Source of the DNA: an uncultured Collinsella sp.
Lineage (GTDB): Bacteria > Actinomycetota > Coriobacteriia > Coriobacteriales > Coriobacteriaceae
Reading direction: 5' to 3'
Assembly: GCA_900758375.1 (NCBI GenBank)
Contig: CAAERJ010000048.1
Coordinates: forward strand, 1-53,537
DNA length: 53,537 nucleotides
A program made the position numbers and the translations under genes. The stretch's first letter is position 1; every line of letters begins with the position of its first letter. The notes under the pieces were generated by a model. It worked only from the letters and a program-made list of their open reading frames with translations. It was not told the origin of the DNA and did no database searches. Shown here piece by piece: positions 7,293 through 15,142 of the stretch.

Positions 7293-8234
7293 TTGCCGGC
7301 GAACCGGGAACATATCGGAGAAGCTCCTTCGCCGCTCGCTGTGGCGGCGGGGGAGTTTCTTGATTACCTTGCAGTCGAGCGGGGCTTGGCGCGTAACACG
7401 ATTGCCGCCTATCGCCGAGACCTGACGACCTACTGTGCCTATCTGGAGCGGACGGGCATTGCGTCCTTTGAGGACGTGAGTCGGCGGGTCATTGAGGACT
7501 TTATCGCCGATCGGCGCGATGGGGGCTATTCCGATGCCTCGGTGGAGCGCGCGCTCGCTGCCGTCAAAGGCCTGCATGCCTTTTTGGTGCGCGATGGGGC
7601 CGTGACCCAAAATCCTACGGCGGCGTTGCGTTTGCCAAAAAAGGCCGAGCGCCTGCCGGAGTGCCTTTCGGTGGAGGATGTTTCGGCATTGCTCGACCAG
7701 GATTTTCCGGATGGTGAGATGGGTCTGCGCGATCGCGCTATCTTGGAAGTGCTGTATGGGTGCGGCCTGCGCGTGAGCGAGCTGGTGGGGCTCGATGTGA
7801 GTGATATCCATGCCGATGACGGCTTTGTGCTGGTTCGCGGCAAGGGCTCCAAGGAGCGTCTGGTCCCTTTGGTGGGAAGCGCGGCGCGTGCCCTGACGCA
7901 CTATATATGTGATGGGCGCCGACTTCTGGCGGCTCATGCTCGTGGGACAGAGACGCCGGCGGTCTTTTTAAACAAGAACGGCGGGCGTCTGTCGCGTCAG
8001 GGTGTTCACGTCATATGCGAGCGCTACGGACGCCAGGTGGGGTTGGTGGGACTCCATCCGCACACGTTGCGCCACTCCTTTGCCACCCATATGCTCGCGG
8101 GCGGCGCGGACCTTCGCGTGCTGCAGGAGATCTTGGGACACGCCGATATATCGACGACGCAGGTCTACACGCATGTCGATCGTACGCAGCTGACTGAGGT
8201 TTACCTGGCGGCCCACCCGCTGGCACATCGCTAA
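7293..8234 (+). CDS. xerD: Tyrosine recombinase, XerD type
   Basis: A 313-residue site-specific recombinase with all the catalytic residues visible: R160, K184, H257 and R260 (HTLRH), H283 (LGHADISTTQ) and nucleophile Y292 (VYTHV). The N-terminal core-binding domain has EFLDYLAVERGLARNTIAAYRRDL. Xer recombinases resolve chromosome dimers at dif. Full length and a housekeeping position favour XerD/XerC over a phage integrase. The start appears to be TTG at 7293, coupled to the pyrG stop. A GTG at 7341 is the alternative. No dif-like site was identified nearby. Confidence 0.88.
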   Translation: MPANREHIGEAPSPLAVAAGEFLDYLAVERGLARNTIAAYRRDLTTYCAYLERTGIASFEDVSRRVIEDFIADRRDGGYSDASVERALAAVKGLHAFLVRDGAVTQNPTAALRLPKKAERLPECLSVEDVSALLDQDFPDGEMGLRDRAILEVLYGCGLRVSELVGLDVSDIHADDGFVLVRGKGSKERLVPLVGSAARALTHYICDGRRLLAAHARGTETPAVFLNKNGGRLSRQGVHVICERYGRQVGLVGLHPHTLRHSFATHMLAGGADLRVLQEILGHADISTTQVYTHVDRTQLTEVYLAAHPLAHR

Positions 8235-8267
8235 TACGCTGCTGAGCTGCGATTACATGCTATCCGA

Positions 8268-8330
8268 GGACGGACCCCCGATTGCTGGAACGTGCTGTTG
8301 CGCACGTTTTGGCAATCGGGGGGTCCGTCC
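8268..8330. repeat. Long foldback downstream of xerD
   Basis: An outer stem of 18 bp (8268-8285 with 8312-8330, one bulged G) starts GGACGGACCCCC. It encloses an inner stem AACGTGC/GCACGTT. A short CATTTTG follows, so it may terminate xerD, but the length and nested form match other foldbacks in this window. The remaining spacer to 8437 shows nothing clear. Confidence 0.7.
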
Positions 8331-8437
8331 CATTTTGCGCCACCGGCCAATGGCACGGCGGGGTGCACATGCCGCGCGTGGGAGAGTTTGGGGGCGATGT
8401 GAACGGCATGTAAAGGGACATAAAAATCGCCTCAAGG

Positions 8438-8451
8438 TCAACTTGAAGGTT
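8438..8451 (+). promoter_or_regulatory. 14-nt site shared with the ftsZ upstream region
   Basis: TCAACTTGAAGGTT occurs here, 162 nt before the mraZ -35 box, and again at 22965-22978 just before ftsZ. The core TTGAA with CAA is partly palindromic. A common regulator of the two division transcripts is inferred from the shared word only. Confidence 0.4.
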
Positions 8452-8555
8452 GAGGTTGAAAGGCGGGGTGCTACAGGTGGCATCCCGCCTTTGCGTTAAA
8501 CACAACATATTGTGTTTTCGAACATATGCTCGGGGGTGGCGCCCAATAGCTAGGG

Positions 8556-8597
8556 GGTGGAGTGGTGGGGTAGGGTGGGGGAAGGGGTGGGGAAAGG
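8556..8597 (+). promoter_or_regulatory. Putative MraZ-binding repeats
   Basis: A G-rich tract contains GTGG(A/G)G words at 8557, 8565, 8575 and 8587, i.e. spacings of 8, 10 and 12 nt. MraZ is known to bind GTGG-type direct repeats of about one helical turn upstream of its own gene. The tract abuts the -35 box, as expected for autoregulation. Confidence 0.6.
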
Positions 8598-8599
8598 TG

Positions 8600-8628
8600 T
8601 TGAAAAATGGGGCGGTTCCCCATATTAT
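8600..8628 (+). promoter_or_regulatory. dcw operon promoter
   Basis: TTGAAA (8600-8605) and TATTAT (8623-8628) are separated by exactly 17 nt, a good housekeeping sigma promoter. The predicted start is about 60 nt before mraZ. Confidence 0.75.
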
Positions 8629-8696
8629 TAATGACGTCGACAGGCGGGGTGGTTCCCCGCGTACGTGCCATCTGAGTAACCGAGGGGAGGGCGCAC

Positions 8697-9131
8697 ATGG
8701 GAATGACTGGTGCATACGAGCGCAATCTCGATGCAAAAGGTCGTCTGTCCCTGCCTGCACCCCTTCGCGAGGAACTTGGAGAGCACGTTCGCGTGTTCAA
8801 AGCCCTGGATGTCGATGCTCTGTACGTGTTCTCTGCCGAGGCCTTCGATAAGTGGGTCGAAGGACTCTTCGCGGGTCGTGAGGGCCACGAGGGTTTTAAC
8901 CCGCGTGACATCAACGACCAGAAGCTCATGAGGGCGATCAACAAGCGCACCACGTCGATGGATGTGGATAGCGCCGGTCGTATCGGTCTTTCTGAGTCTC
9001 TCCGCAAGCAGGCGAACCTCGACCGCGAGGTCACGGTTGTGGGTAACTACGACCACCTTGAGGTTTGGGACCGCGCCGCGGCCGATGAGGACGATGACGA
9101 CGAGGCTCTGCTTGACCTCTTCTTCTCGTAA
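8697..9131 (+). CDS. mraZ: Transcriptional regulator MraZ
   Basis: A 144-residue protein with the two AbrB-like MraZ half domains. The first is GAYERNLDAKGRLSLPAPLRE, and the second contains the DVDSAGRIGLSESLRKQANL block, which repeats the D-x-x-G-R pattern. MraZ is a DNA-binding repressor of the dcw operon that it heads. The ATG has GAGGGGAGG upstream. The C-terminus is unusually acidic (ADEDDDDEALLDLFFS). Confidence 0.95.
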   Translation: MGMTGAYERNLDAKGRLSLPAPLREELGEHVRVFKALDVDALYVFSAEAFDKWVEGLFAGREGHEGFNPRDINDQKLMRAINKRTTSMDVDSAGRIGLSESLRKQANLDREVTVVGNYDHLEVWDRAAADEDDDDEALLDLFFS

Positions 9132-9151
9132 GGGCAAGGCACGAGTAACGG

Positions 9152-10117
9152 ATGGAGCGTGGGATCTTGACACAAGAATATCGGCATGAACCTGTCATGC
9201 TCGGCGAAGTGCTTGAGTCGCTGCAGCTCAAGAGCGGCTCCGTTGTCTGCGATTGCACCCTTGGCGGTGCCGGCCATTCGGTAAAGATGGCCGCGCAGGT
9301 GGGGGAGACGGGCCTTTTGCTCGGCGTCGATCAGGACGACATGGCCCTCGAGGCCGCTGGCGCCCGTCTGGACCGCGAGGTTCCCGGCGTCCCGCACCAG
9401 CTGCTGAAGGGCAACTTCGGCGACTTGGACGAGCTGCTTTGCTCGGCCGAGGTGCCCGGGGTCGATGGCTTCCTGTTTGACTTGGGCGTTTCGTCACCGC
9501 AACTCGATATCCCTGGCAGGGGCTTTTCGTATAACGAAGATGCTCCATTGGACATGCGGATGGATCCGGGTAACAACACCCTAAACGCAGCTGAGGTCAT
9601 CAACACCTATAATGAACACGACCTCGCCCGGATTCTACGCGTCTACGGCGAAGAGAAGTTCGCCTCGCAGATCGCGCGCGAGATCGTGCGCCGCCGCGAG
9701 CATGAGCCGATCGAAACCACCGGTCAGTTTGTCGAGATCATCAAGGCGGGAATACCTGCTGCCGCTCGTCGGCATGGTGGGCACCCTGCCAAGAAAAGTT
9801 TCCAGGCCATTCGTATCGAGGTCAACCACGAGCTCGATGTGCTCGAGAGAGGGCTTGATGCCGCTACCAGGTGGCTCAACCCGGGCGGGCGTATTTGCGT
9901 CATCTCGTATCACTCGCTCGAGGACCGTATCGTAAAGAACCACTTTAAGGAGATGAGCCAGGGGTGCACGTGCCCGCCGGAGATTCCGGTGTGCGTGTGC
10001 GGCAACGTGCCGATACTCAAGGTCATCACCCGCAAACCCTTGGTTGCCCAACCCGATGAGGTTGAGCGCAACCCTCGGGCGAGATCAGCCAAGATCCGCG
10101 TGGCGCAGCGCCTGTAG
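9152..10117 (+). CDS. rsmH: 16S rRNA (cytosine-1402-N4)-methyltransferase
   Basis: A 321-residue protein. The SAM-binding block DCTLGGAGHS lies near residues 28-37. FDLGVSSPQLD and GGRICVISYHSLEDRIVK are both diagnostic of RsmH (MraW). It methylates the ribosomal decoding centre and normally follows mraZ. The ATG at 9152 has a weak ribosome site. A TTG at 9167, with GGAG 9 nt upstream, would give MTQEYRHEPVML and is a plausible alternative start. Confidence 0.95.
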   Translation: MERGILTQEYRHEPVMLGEVLESLQLKSGSVVCDCTLGGAGHSVKMAAQVGETGLLLGVDQDDMALEAAGARLDREVPGVPHQLLKGNFGDLDELLCSAEVPGVDGFLFDLGVSSPQLDIPGRGFSYNEDAPLDMRMDPGNNTLNAAEVINTYNEHDLARILRVYGEEKFASQIAREIVRRREHEPIETTGQFVEIIKAGIPAAARRHGGHPAKKSFQAIRIEVNHELDVLERGLDAATRWLNPGGRICVISYHSLEDRIVKNHFKEMSQGCTCPPEIPVCVCGNVPILKVITRKPLVAQPDEVERNPRARSAKIRVAQRL

Positions 10118-10207
10118 GCGCGACCGCGCGAAATTGGACCTCCCGCTCGCACCATAAACGAAGCTTAAACACACTACCAACGTACTCGGGATGGGAGGCG
10201 GCATATC

Positions 10208-10678
10208 ATGGGCTATAACACCTCAAACGCAGCACTCGCCTATGATATGAACGCCATGCCCGCCTACCGCGAGGCACCGCAGGCGCCCGCTGCCCCTCGT
10301 GAGCAGCGCACGCCGCGTTTTGATGTCTACACGGGCGCGGGCCGTCAGGCAAACCAGGCGGTAAGCCCGGTTTTCATGAGCGTTCTTAAAACGGTTTGCA
10401 TCATTGCGGCTATCTTCATGACGATCGGTGTCGCGCGAGTGGCACTTGCCGGTGTTACGGCCCAGGTGCTCAACGTCAACGCAGAGCTTACCAACACGCT
10501 CGAGAAGGCGACCGACGAGAGCTCCGACCTGGAGGTCATGCATTCGGTCTATGGTGCCGATACGCGCATTCGCGATCTTGCGGGTGCCTATGGCATGGTG
10601 GAGCCCAGCGAGAGCGTTACGCTTGACTTTTCGCAGGATGCAGCCGCGGGCGCTAGCTCGACTGCGGCCGCTCAGTAA
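10208..10678 (+). CDS. ftsL: FtsL-like bitopic division protein
   Basis: A 156-residue protein with about 54 cytoplasmic residues, one membrane helix at about 58-81 (LKTVCIIAAIFMTIGVARVALAG interrupted by polar residues), then a heptad-rich extracellular segment. FtsL is poorly conserved, so the call rests on size, topology and position between rsmH and ftsI. In the divisome FtsL pairs with FtsB-type proteins and activates FtsWI. The tail is Ala/Ser-rich. Another septum-formation-initiator type protein is possible. Confidence 0.7.
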   Translation: MGYNTSNAALAYDMNAMPAYREAPQAPAAPREQRTPRFDVYTGAGRQANQAVSPVFMSVLKTVCIIAAIFMTIGVARVALAGVTAQVLNVNAELTNTLEKATDESSDLEVMHSVYGADTRIRDLAGAYGMVEPSESVTLDFSQDAAAGASSTAAAQ

Positions 10679-10696
10679 ATAAGACGGTAGCTGAGT

Positions 10697-12562
10697 ATGA
10701 CAAATGACTATCGCCGCGGTTCCGACGGGAGCCACGGGTCTGGACGTCCCTCATCGCGGGGACGTTCTGGTTATCAAGGAACGGGTCGGCCATCTTACAA
10801 CGCGGGGTCGTCCTATGGCAACGACCCTGCGTCGCGTCTTCGTGGCTCGGGCGGACCTCAGGTGCGCAATACGGGCGCGCGCAAGGGGTCGTCGTCTGAA
10901 TGGGTTACGGGAACGCCGCTGCCTCGCCGCGATGTCATTATGGGCTGTATTGGGGTTGGCCTTGCCGCGGGCGTTTTCCGTCTTGCCGAATACCAGATTG
11001 TGAATGCTGACAAGCTGCGCGAGCGTGCGGACGCGCGTCGCCTGCTCTCGCAGACGCTCTATGCCAAGCGTGGCACTATCTACGACCGCAACGGCAACGT
11101 GCTGACGTCGTCGGTCGAATGCCGCAATGTCGCCGTGAACCCTCAGCTTGTCGAGGATGTCGACAAGACGGTCTCGGCGCTGGTCAAGGCTACCGGTATC
11201 GATAAAAAGACTTGCCGCAAACTGGTGCTGTCTGATGGTACCTGGGTGTATATCAAGCGCCAGGTTGATGAGGATGACGCTGCCGCCCTGGAAAAGAAGA
11301 ATCTACCCGGTGTGCTCTTTGAGCAGGCGATGAAGCGGGTTTACCCGTATGGAAACCTGGCTTCTCAGCTGCTGGGCGTCGTGAACGTGGACAACGCTGG
11401 CCTGACGGGACTCGAAAAACAATACGATGAGCTTCTGACCGGAACGAATGGTTCTCTTGTGCGCGAGCGCGCAAGAGATGGCGGCTACATCGCGGGCGGT
11501 GCCTATAAAAAGGTTGCCGCGATCGATGGCGTGGATATCGTGACGACGATCGACGTCAACATTCAGCGCGCCGCGGAAGATGCCTTGGCCGAGGCGGTCG
11601 AGAAGACGAAGGCCAAAAACGGGTCGGCCCTGGTGACCGACCCGACGACTGGAGAGATCCTGGCCGCCTGCTCGTATCCGACCTACGACCAGACCAATTT
11701 GGAAAACGCCAAGACCGAGGACATGAACCTTCGTCTAGTGACGGATGCCTACGAGCCCGGCTCGGTCTTTAAGACGCTGGTTGCGGGCGCCGGATTTGAT
11801 TTGGGCGTTGTGCGCCCGAGCACATCGTTTGAGGTTCCCGCGAGTATCAAGGTGGGCGACGATACCGTTACCGATGCCGACAAGCGTGACTACACCATGA
11901 CAATGGACGTACGCGAGATGATGCGCCGTTCGTCCAATGTTGGTTTTGTCCTGGTGGGGCGCAAGATCGGTGCCGATGATTTTGCCACCTATGTGGACAA
12001 GTGGGGTATCGGTCATAGCTCCGGTGTCGATTTTCCGGGTGAGAGTCTGGGCATCGTCAAGGAGCGCGACCAGTACGATGGTGCCACCTTGGGTGCTATG
12101 AGCTTTGGCCAGGCGCTGTCCGTCTCGCCGATTGAGGTCGCACGTGCCGTGGGCGGCATCGCGAACGGCGGCGTGATGATGACTCCGCACTTCTATAAGT
12201 CGAGCAAGGGCGATGAAAAGGATTGGGGCGAGGGGGATCGCGCGATTTCCGAGGAGGCCGCCTCGCAGGTGACATCGTGTATGCAGACGGTCGTTGCCGA
12301 GGGAACGGGCGTTGGCGGCGCGGTGGACGGCTACGACGTGGCGGGCAAGACCGGTACGGCCGAGCGCGCCGATGAGAACGGCGGCTACCTCAAAGAGAAC
12401 TACATGTCGTCTTTTATGGGGTTTGCCCCGGCGCAGTCGCCCAAGGTCCTGTGCTATATCACCCTTGACGGAACCCCGTCAGGCTCCGATGCCGCCGCAG
12501 TGCCGTTCCAGTCCATTATGGCCAGTGCGCTTGACGTGTTGGGTGTCCCGCGCACCAAGTAG
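10697..12562 (+). CDS. ftsI: Septal peptidoglycan transpeptidase (PBP2/FtsI)
   Basis: A 621-residue class B penicillin-binding protein. A disordered Ser/Gly/Arg-rich cytoplasmic tail (1-77) precedes the membrane anchor (about 79-96). The PBP dimer domain starts near RGTIYDRNG (126-133). The transpeptidase motifs are SVFK (S356), SSN (412-414) and KTG (551-553). No PASTA repeats are present. It crosslinks septal peptidoglycan with FtsW. It begins 18 nt after ftsL and is part of the same operon. Confidence 0.95.
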   Translation: MTNDYRRGSDGSHGSGRPSSRGRSGYQGTGRPSYNAGSSYGNDPASRLRGSGGPQVRNTGARKGSSSEWVTGTPLPRRDVIMGCIGVGLAAGVFRLAEYQIVNADKLRERADARRLLSQTLYAKRGTIYDRNGNVLTSSVECRNVAVNPQLVEDVDKTVSALVKATGIDKKTCRKLVLSDGTWVYIKRQVDEDDAAALEKKNLPGVLFEQAMKRVYPYGNLASQLLGVVNVDNAGLTGLEKQYDELLTGTNGSLVRERARDGGYIAGGAYKKVAAIDGVDIVTTIDVNIQRAAEDALAEAVEKTKAKNGSALVTDPTTGEILAACSYPTYDQTNLENAKTEDMNLRLVTDAYEPGSVFKTLVAGAGFDLGVVRPSTSFEVPASIKVGDDTVTDADKRDYTMTMDVREMMRRSSNVGFVLVGRKIGADDFATYVDKWGIGHSSGVDFPGESLGIVKERDQYDGATLGAMSFGQALSVSPIEVARAVGGIANGGVMMTPHFYKSSKGDEKDWGEGDRAISEEAASQVTSCMQTVVAEGTGVGGAVDGYDVAGKTGTAERADENGGYLKENYMSSFMGFAPAQSPKVLCYITLDGTPSGSDAAAVPFQSIMASALDVLGVPRTK

Positions 12563-12642
12563 GGGGTTACTATCTATGAAATGGCCAGTCGGTTAATCCG
12601 GGTTGTTCACACGCCCTGCACCACGCGTAGGCGGCGCTGGGA

Positions 12643-12648
12643 TACAAT
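12643..12648 (+). promoter_or_regulatory. Possible internal -10 box before murF
   Basis: TACAAT lies 38 nt before the murF start in the 123-nt ftsI-murF gap, the first sizeable break in the operon since ftsL. The -35 region is poor. Confidence 0.3.
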
Positions 12649-12685
12649 ACGCCGATAGCATTATTAGGTTTACAGGGGAGCTGCA

Positions 12686-14110
12686 ATGATAGAGATCGCC
12701 GTCAACAATCTCGCGGCCGCAACAGGGGCCCGAACCGTGACGGGAGAAGCCGATCGGGTATGCCGCGGTTGCGTTATCGACTCGCGCCAGGTTGAGGAGG
12801 GCACGATATTCGTCGCCTTCCCGGGTGAAAAGGTCGACGGCAACGACTTTGCTTCCCGTGCCATCGAGTCGGGTGCCGGCGCCGTAGTGATGACGCGCGA
12901 GCCCGATACCGAGCTGCTTTCGCTGGCCCATGAGAAGGGCTGCGCCATCCTGCATACCGATGACCCCGAGGAGTTTTTGCTGCGCCTGGCTCACGCTTAT
13001 CGTTTGGAGCTTGGCTGCCTGGTAATTGGCATTACCGGCTCTATCGGCAAGACGACGACCAAGGACGTGCTCGCCGCGGTGCTCGCCAAGCGCTATCGCG
13101 TTTGGGCAACCAAGGGTAACTACAACAACCTGATCGGTATGCCGCTCACGGTGCTGGCGGCCCCTGCCGACACCGAGGTTCTGGTGCTCGAGATGGGCAT
13201 GAACCATTTCCACGAGATTGAGCGCATGTCTCAGTCCGCCAATCCCAACCTTGCCATTGTGACCAAGATCGGCACCTCCCATATCGGTATTCTGGGCAGT
13301 CGCGAGAATATCGCTCGTGCCAAATCCGAGATTGTTGGCGGCATGTGCGCCGCCGGAGACCTTCTCCCGTTGCTGGTTTTGGGTGGTGAGGACGACTTTA
13401 CTCCGTTCATCCGCGACACCTTTGCCGCGCCTGCGGGCGTCGACGTGATGCTTGCGGGCGTCTCGGACGACGATGAGGTCCGTGCGTGCGACATTCGCAT
13501 TGATGACGAGGGACGCCCGGTCTTTACGCTCGATTTTGGCTTGGGCGAGACTATCGACACACTGCTTGCCATTCCCGGCGCGCAGTCCGTTCCCAATGCC
13601 GTCAAGGCCGCGGCGGTTGCCTATCGTCTTGGCGTGACGCCCGAGCAGATCGATGCCGCCTTTAGGGGTCTTACGATTACCGGGCATCGCCAGGAAATCA
13701 AGCGCGCCAAGAGCGGCGCTCGCGTCATCGACGACTCATATAATGCCAGTGCCGAATCGATGGCAGCCGGCCTCGACCTGCTGTGTTCGCTTTCGTGCAC
13801 GGGTTCACGCATGGCGGTTCTGGGCGAGATGGGCGAGATGGGCGACGAGGCTCCTCGCATGCATGAGCTGGTGGGCGCCTATGCGGCGGCCAAGAAGCTC
13901 GATATGCTCGCATGTGTCGGCGGTGAGCTTGCCCAGCGTATGGCCGAGGTCGCGCGCATGATGGGTATGGATGAGGACCGCATTCAGGTGTTCTCCGACT
14001 ATCAGCAGGTGCTCGACCGTATGGGCGGCGCTCTTGAGCAGCATGATGTCGTGCTGGTCAAGGGCTCACGCTTCGTTGAGCTCGATCGCTTTGTGGAAGG
14101 TGTGTGCTAG
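12686..14110 (+). CDS. murF: UDP-MurNAc-tripeptide D-alanyl-D-alanine ligase
   Basis: A 474-residue Mur ligase. The N-terminal domain has VIDSRQVEEGTIFVAF, and the ATP loop is GSIGKTTT (118-125). The block TKGNYNNLIGMPLTVL is typical of MurF. VIDDSYNASAESM is in the C-terminal part. It adds D-Ala-D-Ala to the UDP-MurNAc tripeptide. murE, which usually precedes it, is missing here. mraY starts 4 nt downstream. Confidence 0.95.
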   Translation: MIEIAVNNLAAATGARTVTGEADRVCRGCVIDSRQVEEGTIFVAFPGEKVDGNDFASRAIESGAGAVVMTREPDTELLSLAHEKGCAILHTDDPEEFLLRLAHAYRLELGCLVIGITGSIGKTTTKDVLAAVLAKRYRVWATKGNYNNLIGMPLTVLAAPADTEVLVLEMGMNHFHEIERMSQSANPNLAIVTKIGTSHIGILGSRENIARAKSEIVGGMCAAGDLLPLLVLGGEDDFTPFIRDTFAAPAGVDVMLAGVSDDDEVRACDIRIDDEGRPVFTLDFGLGETIDTLLAIPGAQSVPNAVKAAAVAYRLGVTPEQIDAAFRGLTITGHRQEIKRAKSGARVIDDSYNASAESMAAGLDLLCSLSCTGSRMAVLGEMGEMGDEAPRMHELVGAYAAAKKLDMLACVGGELAQRMAEVARMMGMDEDRIQVFSDYQQVLDRMGGALEQHDVVLVKGSRFVELDRFVEGVC

Positions 14111-14113
14111 TCC

Positions 14114-15133
14114 ATGTTCGGCAATCCTTCGTATCCTACGTACCAGGCATTTTTGGGATTGGGCATCGCCGCCGTCATCGCGATGCTGCTTATGCCGTGG
14201 TGGATTAAGCTCCTGAAGGTCGAGGGCATCGGCCAGCAGGTTCGCGCCGATGGCCCCAAGCGTCACCTGATTAAGCAGGGCACGCCCACCATGGGTGGCG
14301 TCATCATCCTGGTTGCCGTTTCGCTGACCTGCCTTTTGATGGGAAAGCTCACCACCGAGCTCGTGCTTGTGCTGCTCGCCACGCTGGCAACCGGCGTTCT
14401 TGGCCTCATCGACGACCTGACTTCTGTCACGCACGGCCGCTCGCTCGGCCTGACGCCTCACGCCAAGATGATTGGCCTTACCCTCATCTGCGTTACCTTT
14501 ACCGTGCTTGCCGTCAACTGGTGCGGCGTCGCCCCCGAGATTCGTTTCCCCGGTGGCCTGACGATCGACCTTGGTGTGCTCTCGACCACCATTTGCGGCC
14601 TTTCGTTTCCGTGGCTCTACCTTGTCTTTTGCTGGCTGATGATCGCGGGCCTTTCCAACGCCGTAAACCTCACCGACGGCTTGGACGGTCTTGCCGGCGG
14701 CACCTCCATGATCGCCATGCTGGCCATGGCTGCCATGGCGTTTTTGCACGGCGATGTGAACCTGTCCATCTTCTGCACGGCGTGCGCCGGCGCCTGCCTG
14801 GGCTTTTTGTGGTTCAACTGCTATCCGGCGAGCATCTTTATGGGCGATACCGGCTCGCTTGCCCTGGGTGCCGCTTTTGCCTGCACCTCCATCATGACCA
14901 ACACCGAAGTCGTTTCCCTCATCATCGGCGGTCTGTTTATCGTCGAGACCCTGTCGGTCATGATCCAGGTTGTCTATTTCCACTTTACGCACAAGCGCGT
15001 CTTCCTTATGGCGCCCATTCATCATCATTTCGAAAAGAAGGGCTGGGCCGAGACCAAGGTCGTCATCCGTTTTTGGATTGTCGCCGCGGCCTTCGGAGCC
15101 CTGGGCCTCGCGTTGTTCTTCCAGTTGGGATAG
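14114..15133 (+). CDS. mraY: Phospho-N-acetylmuramoyl-pentapeptide transferase
   Basis: A 339-residue polytopic membrane enzyme that makes lipid I from UDP-MurNAc-pentapeptide and undecaprenyl phosphate. Visible signatures are HLIKQGTPTMGGV, the Asp pair in GLIDDLTS, NLTDGLDGLAGG and the histidine cluster HHHFEKKGW. It is tightly packed between murF and murD. Confidence 0.97.
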   Translation: MFGNPSYPTYQAFLGLGIAAVIAMLLMPWWIKLLKVEGIGQQVRADGPKRHLIKQGTPTMGGVIILVAVSLTCLLMGKLTTELVLVLLATLATGVLGLIDDLTSVTHGRSLGLTPHAKMIGLTLICVTFTVLAVNWCGVAPEIRFPGGLTIDLGVLSTTICGLSFPWLYLVFCWLMIAGLSNAVNLTDGLDGLAGGTSMIAMLAMAAMAFLHGDVNLSIFCTACAGACLGFLWFNCYPASIFMGDTGSLALGAAFACTSIMTNTEVVSLIIGGLFIVETLSVMIQVVYFHFTHKRVFLMAPIHHHFEKKGWAETKVVIRFWIVAAAFGALGLALFFQLG

Positions 15134-15142
15134 TGGTCTTTC

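Noticed and set aside
8257..8851. Several overlapping ORFs in the xerD-mraZ spacer
   Set aside because: They cross the foldback, the MraZ repeats and the promoter. Arg/Pro-rich translations are typical of noncoding high-GC DNA.
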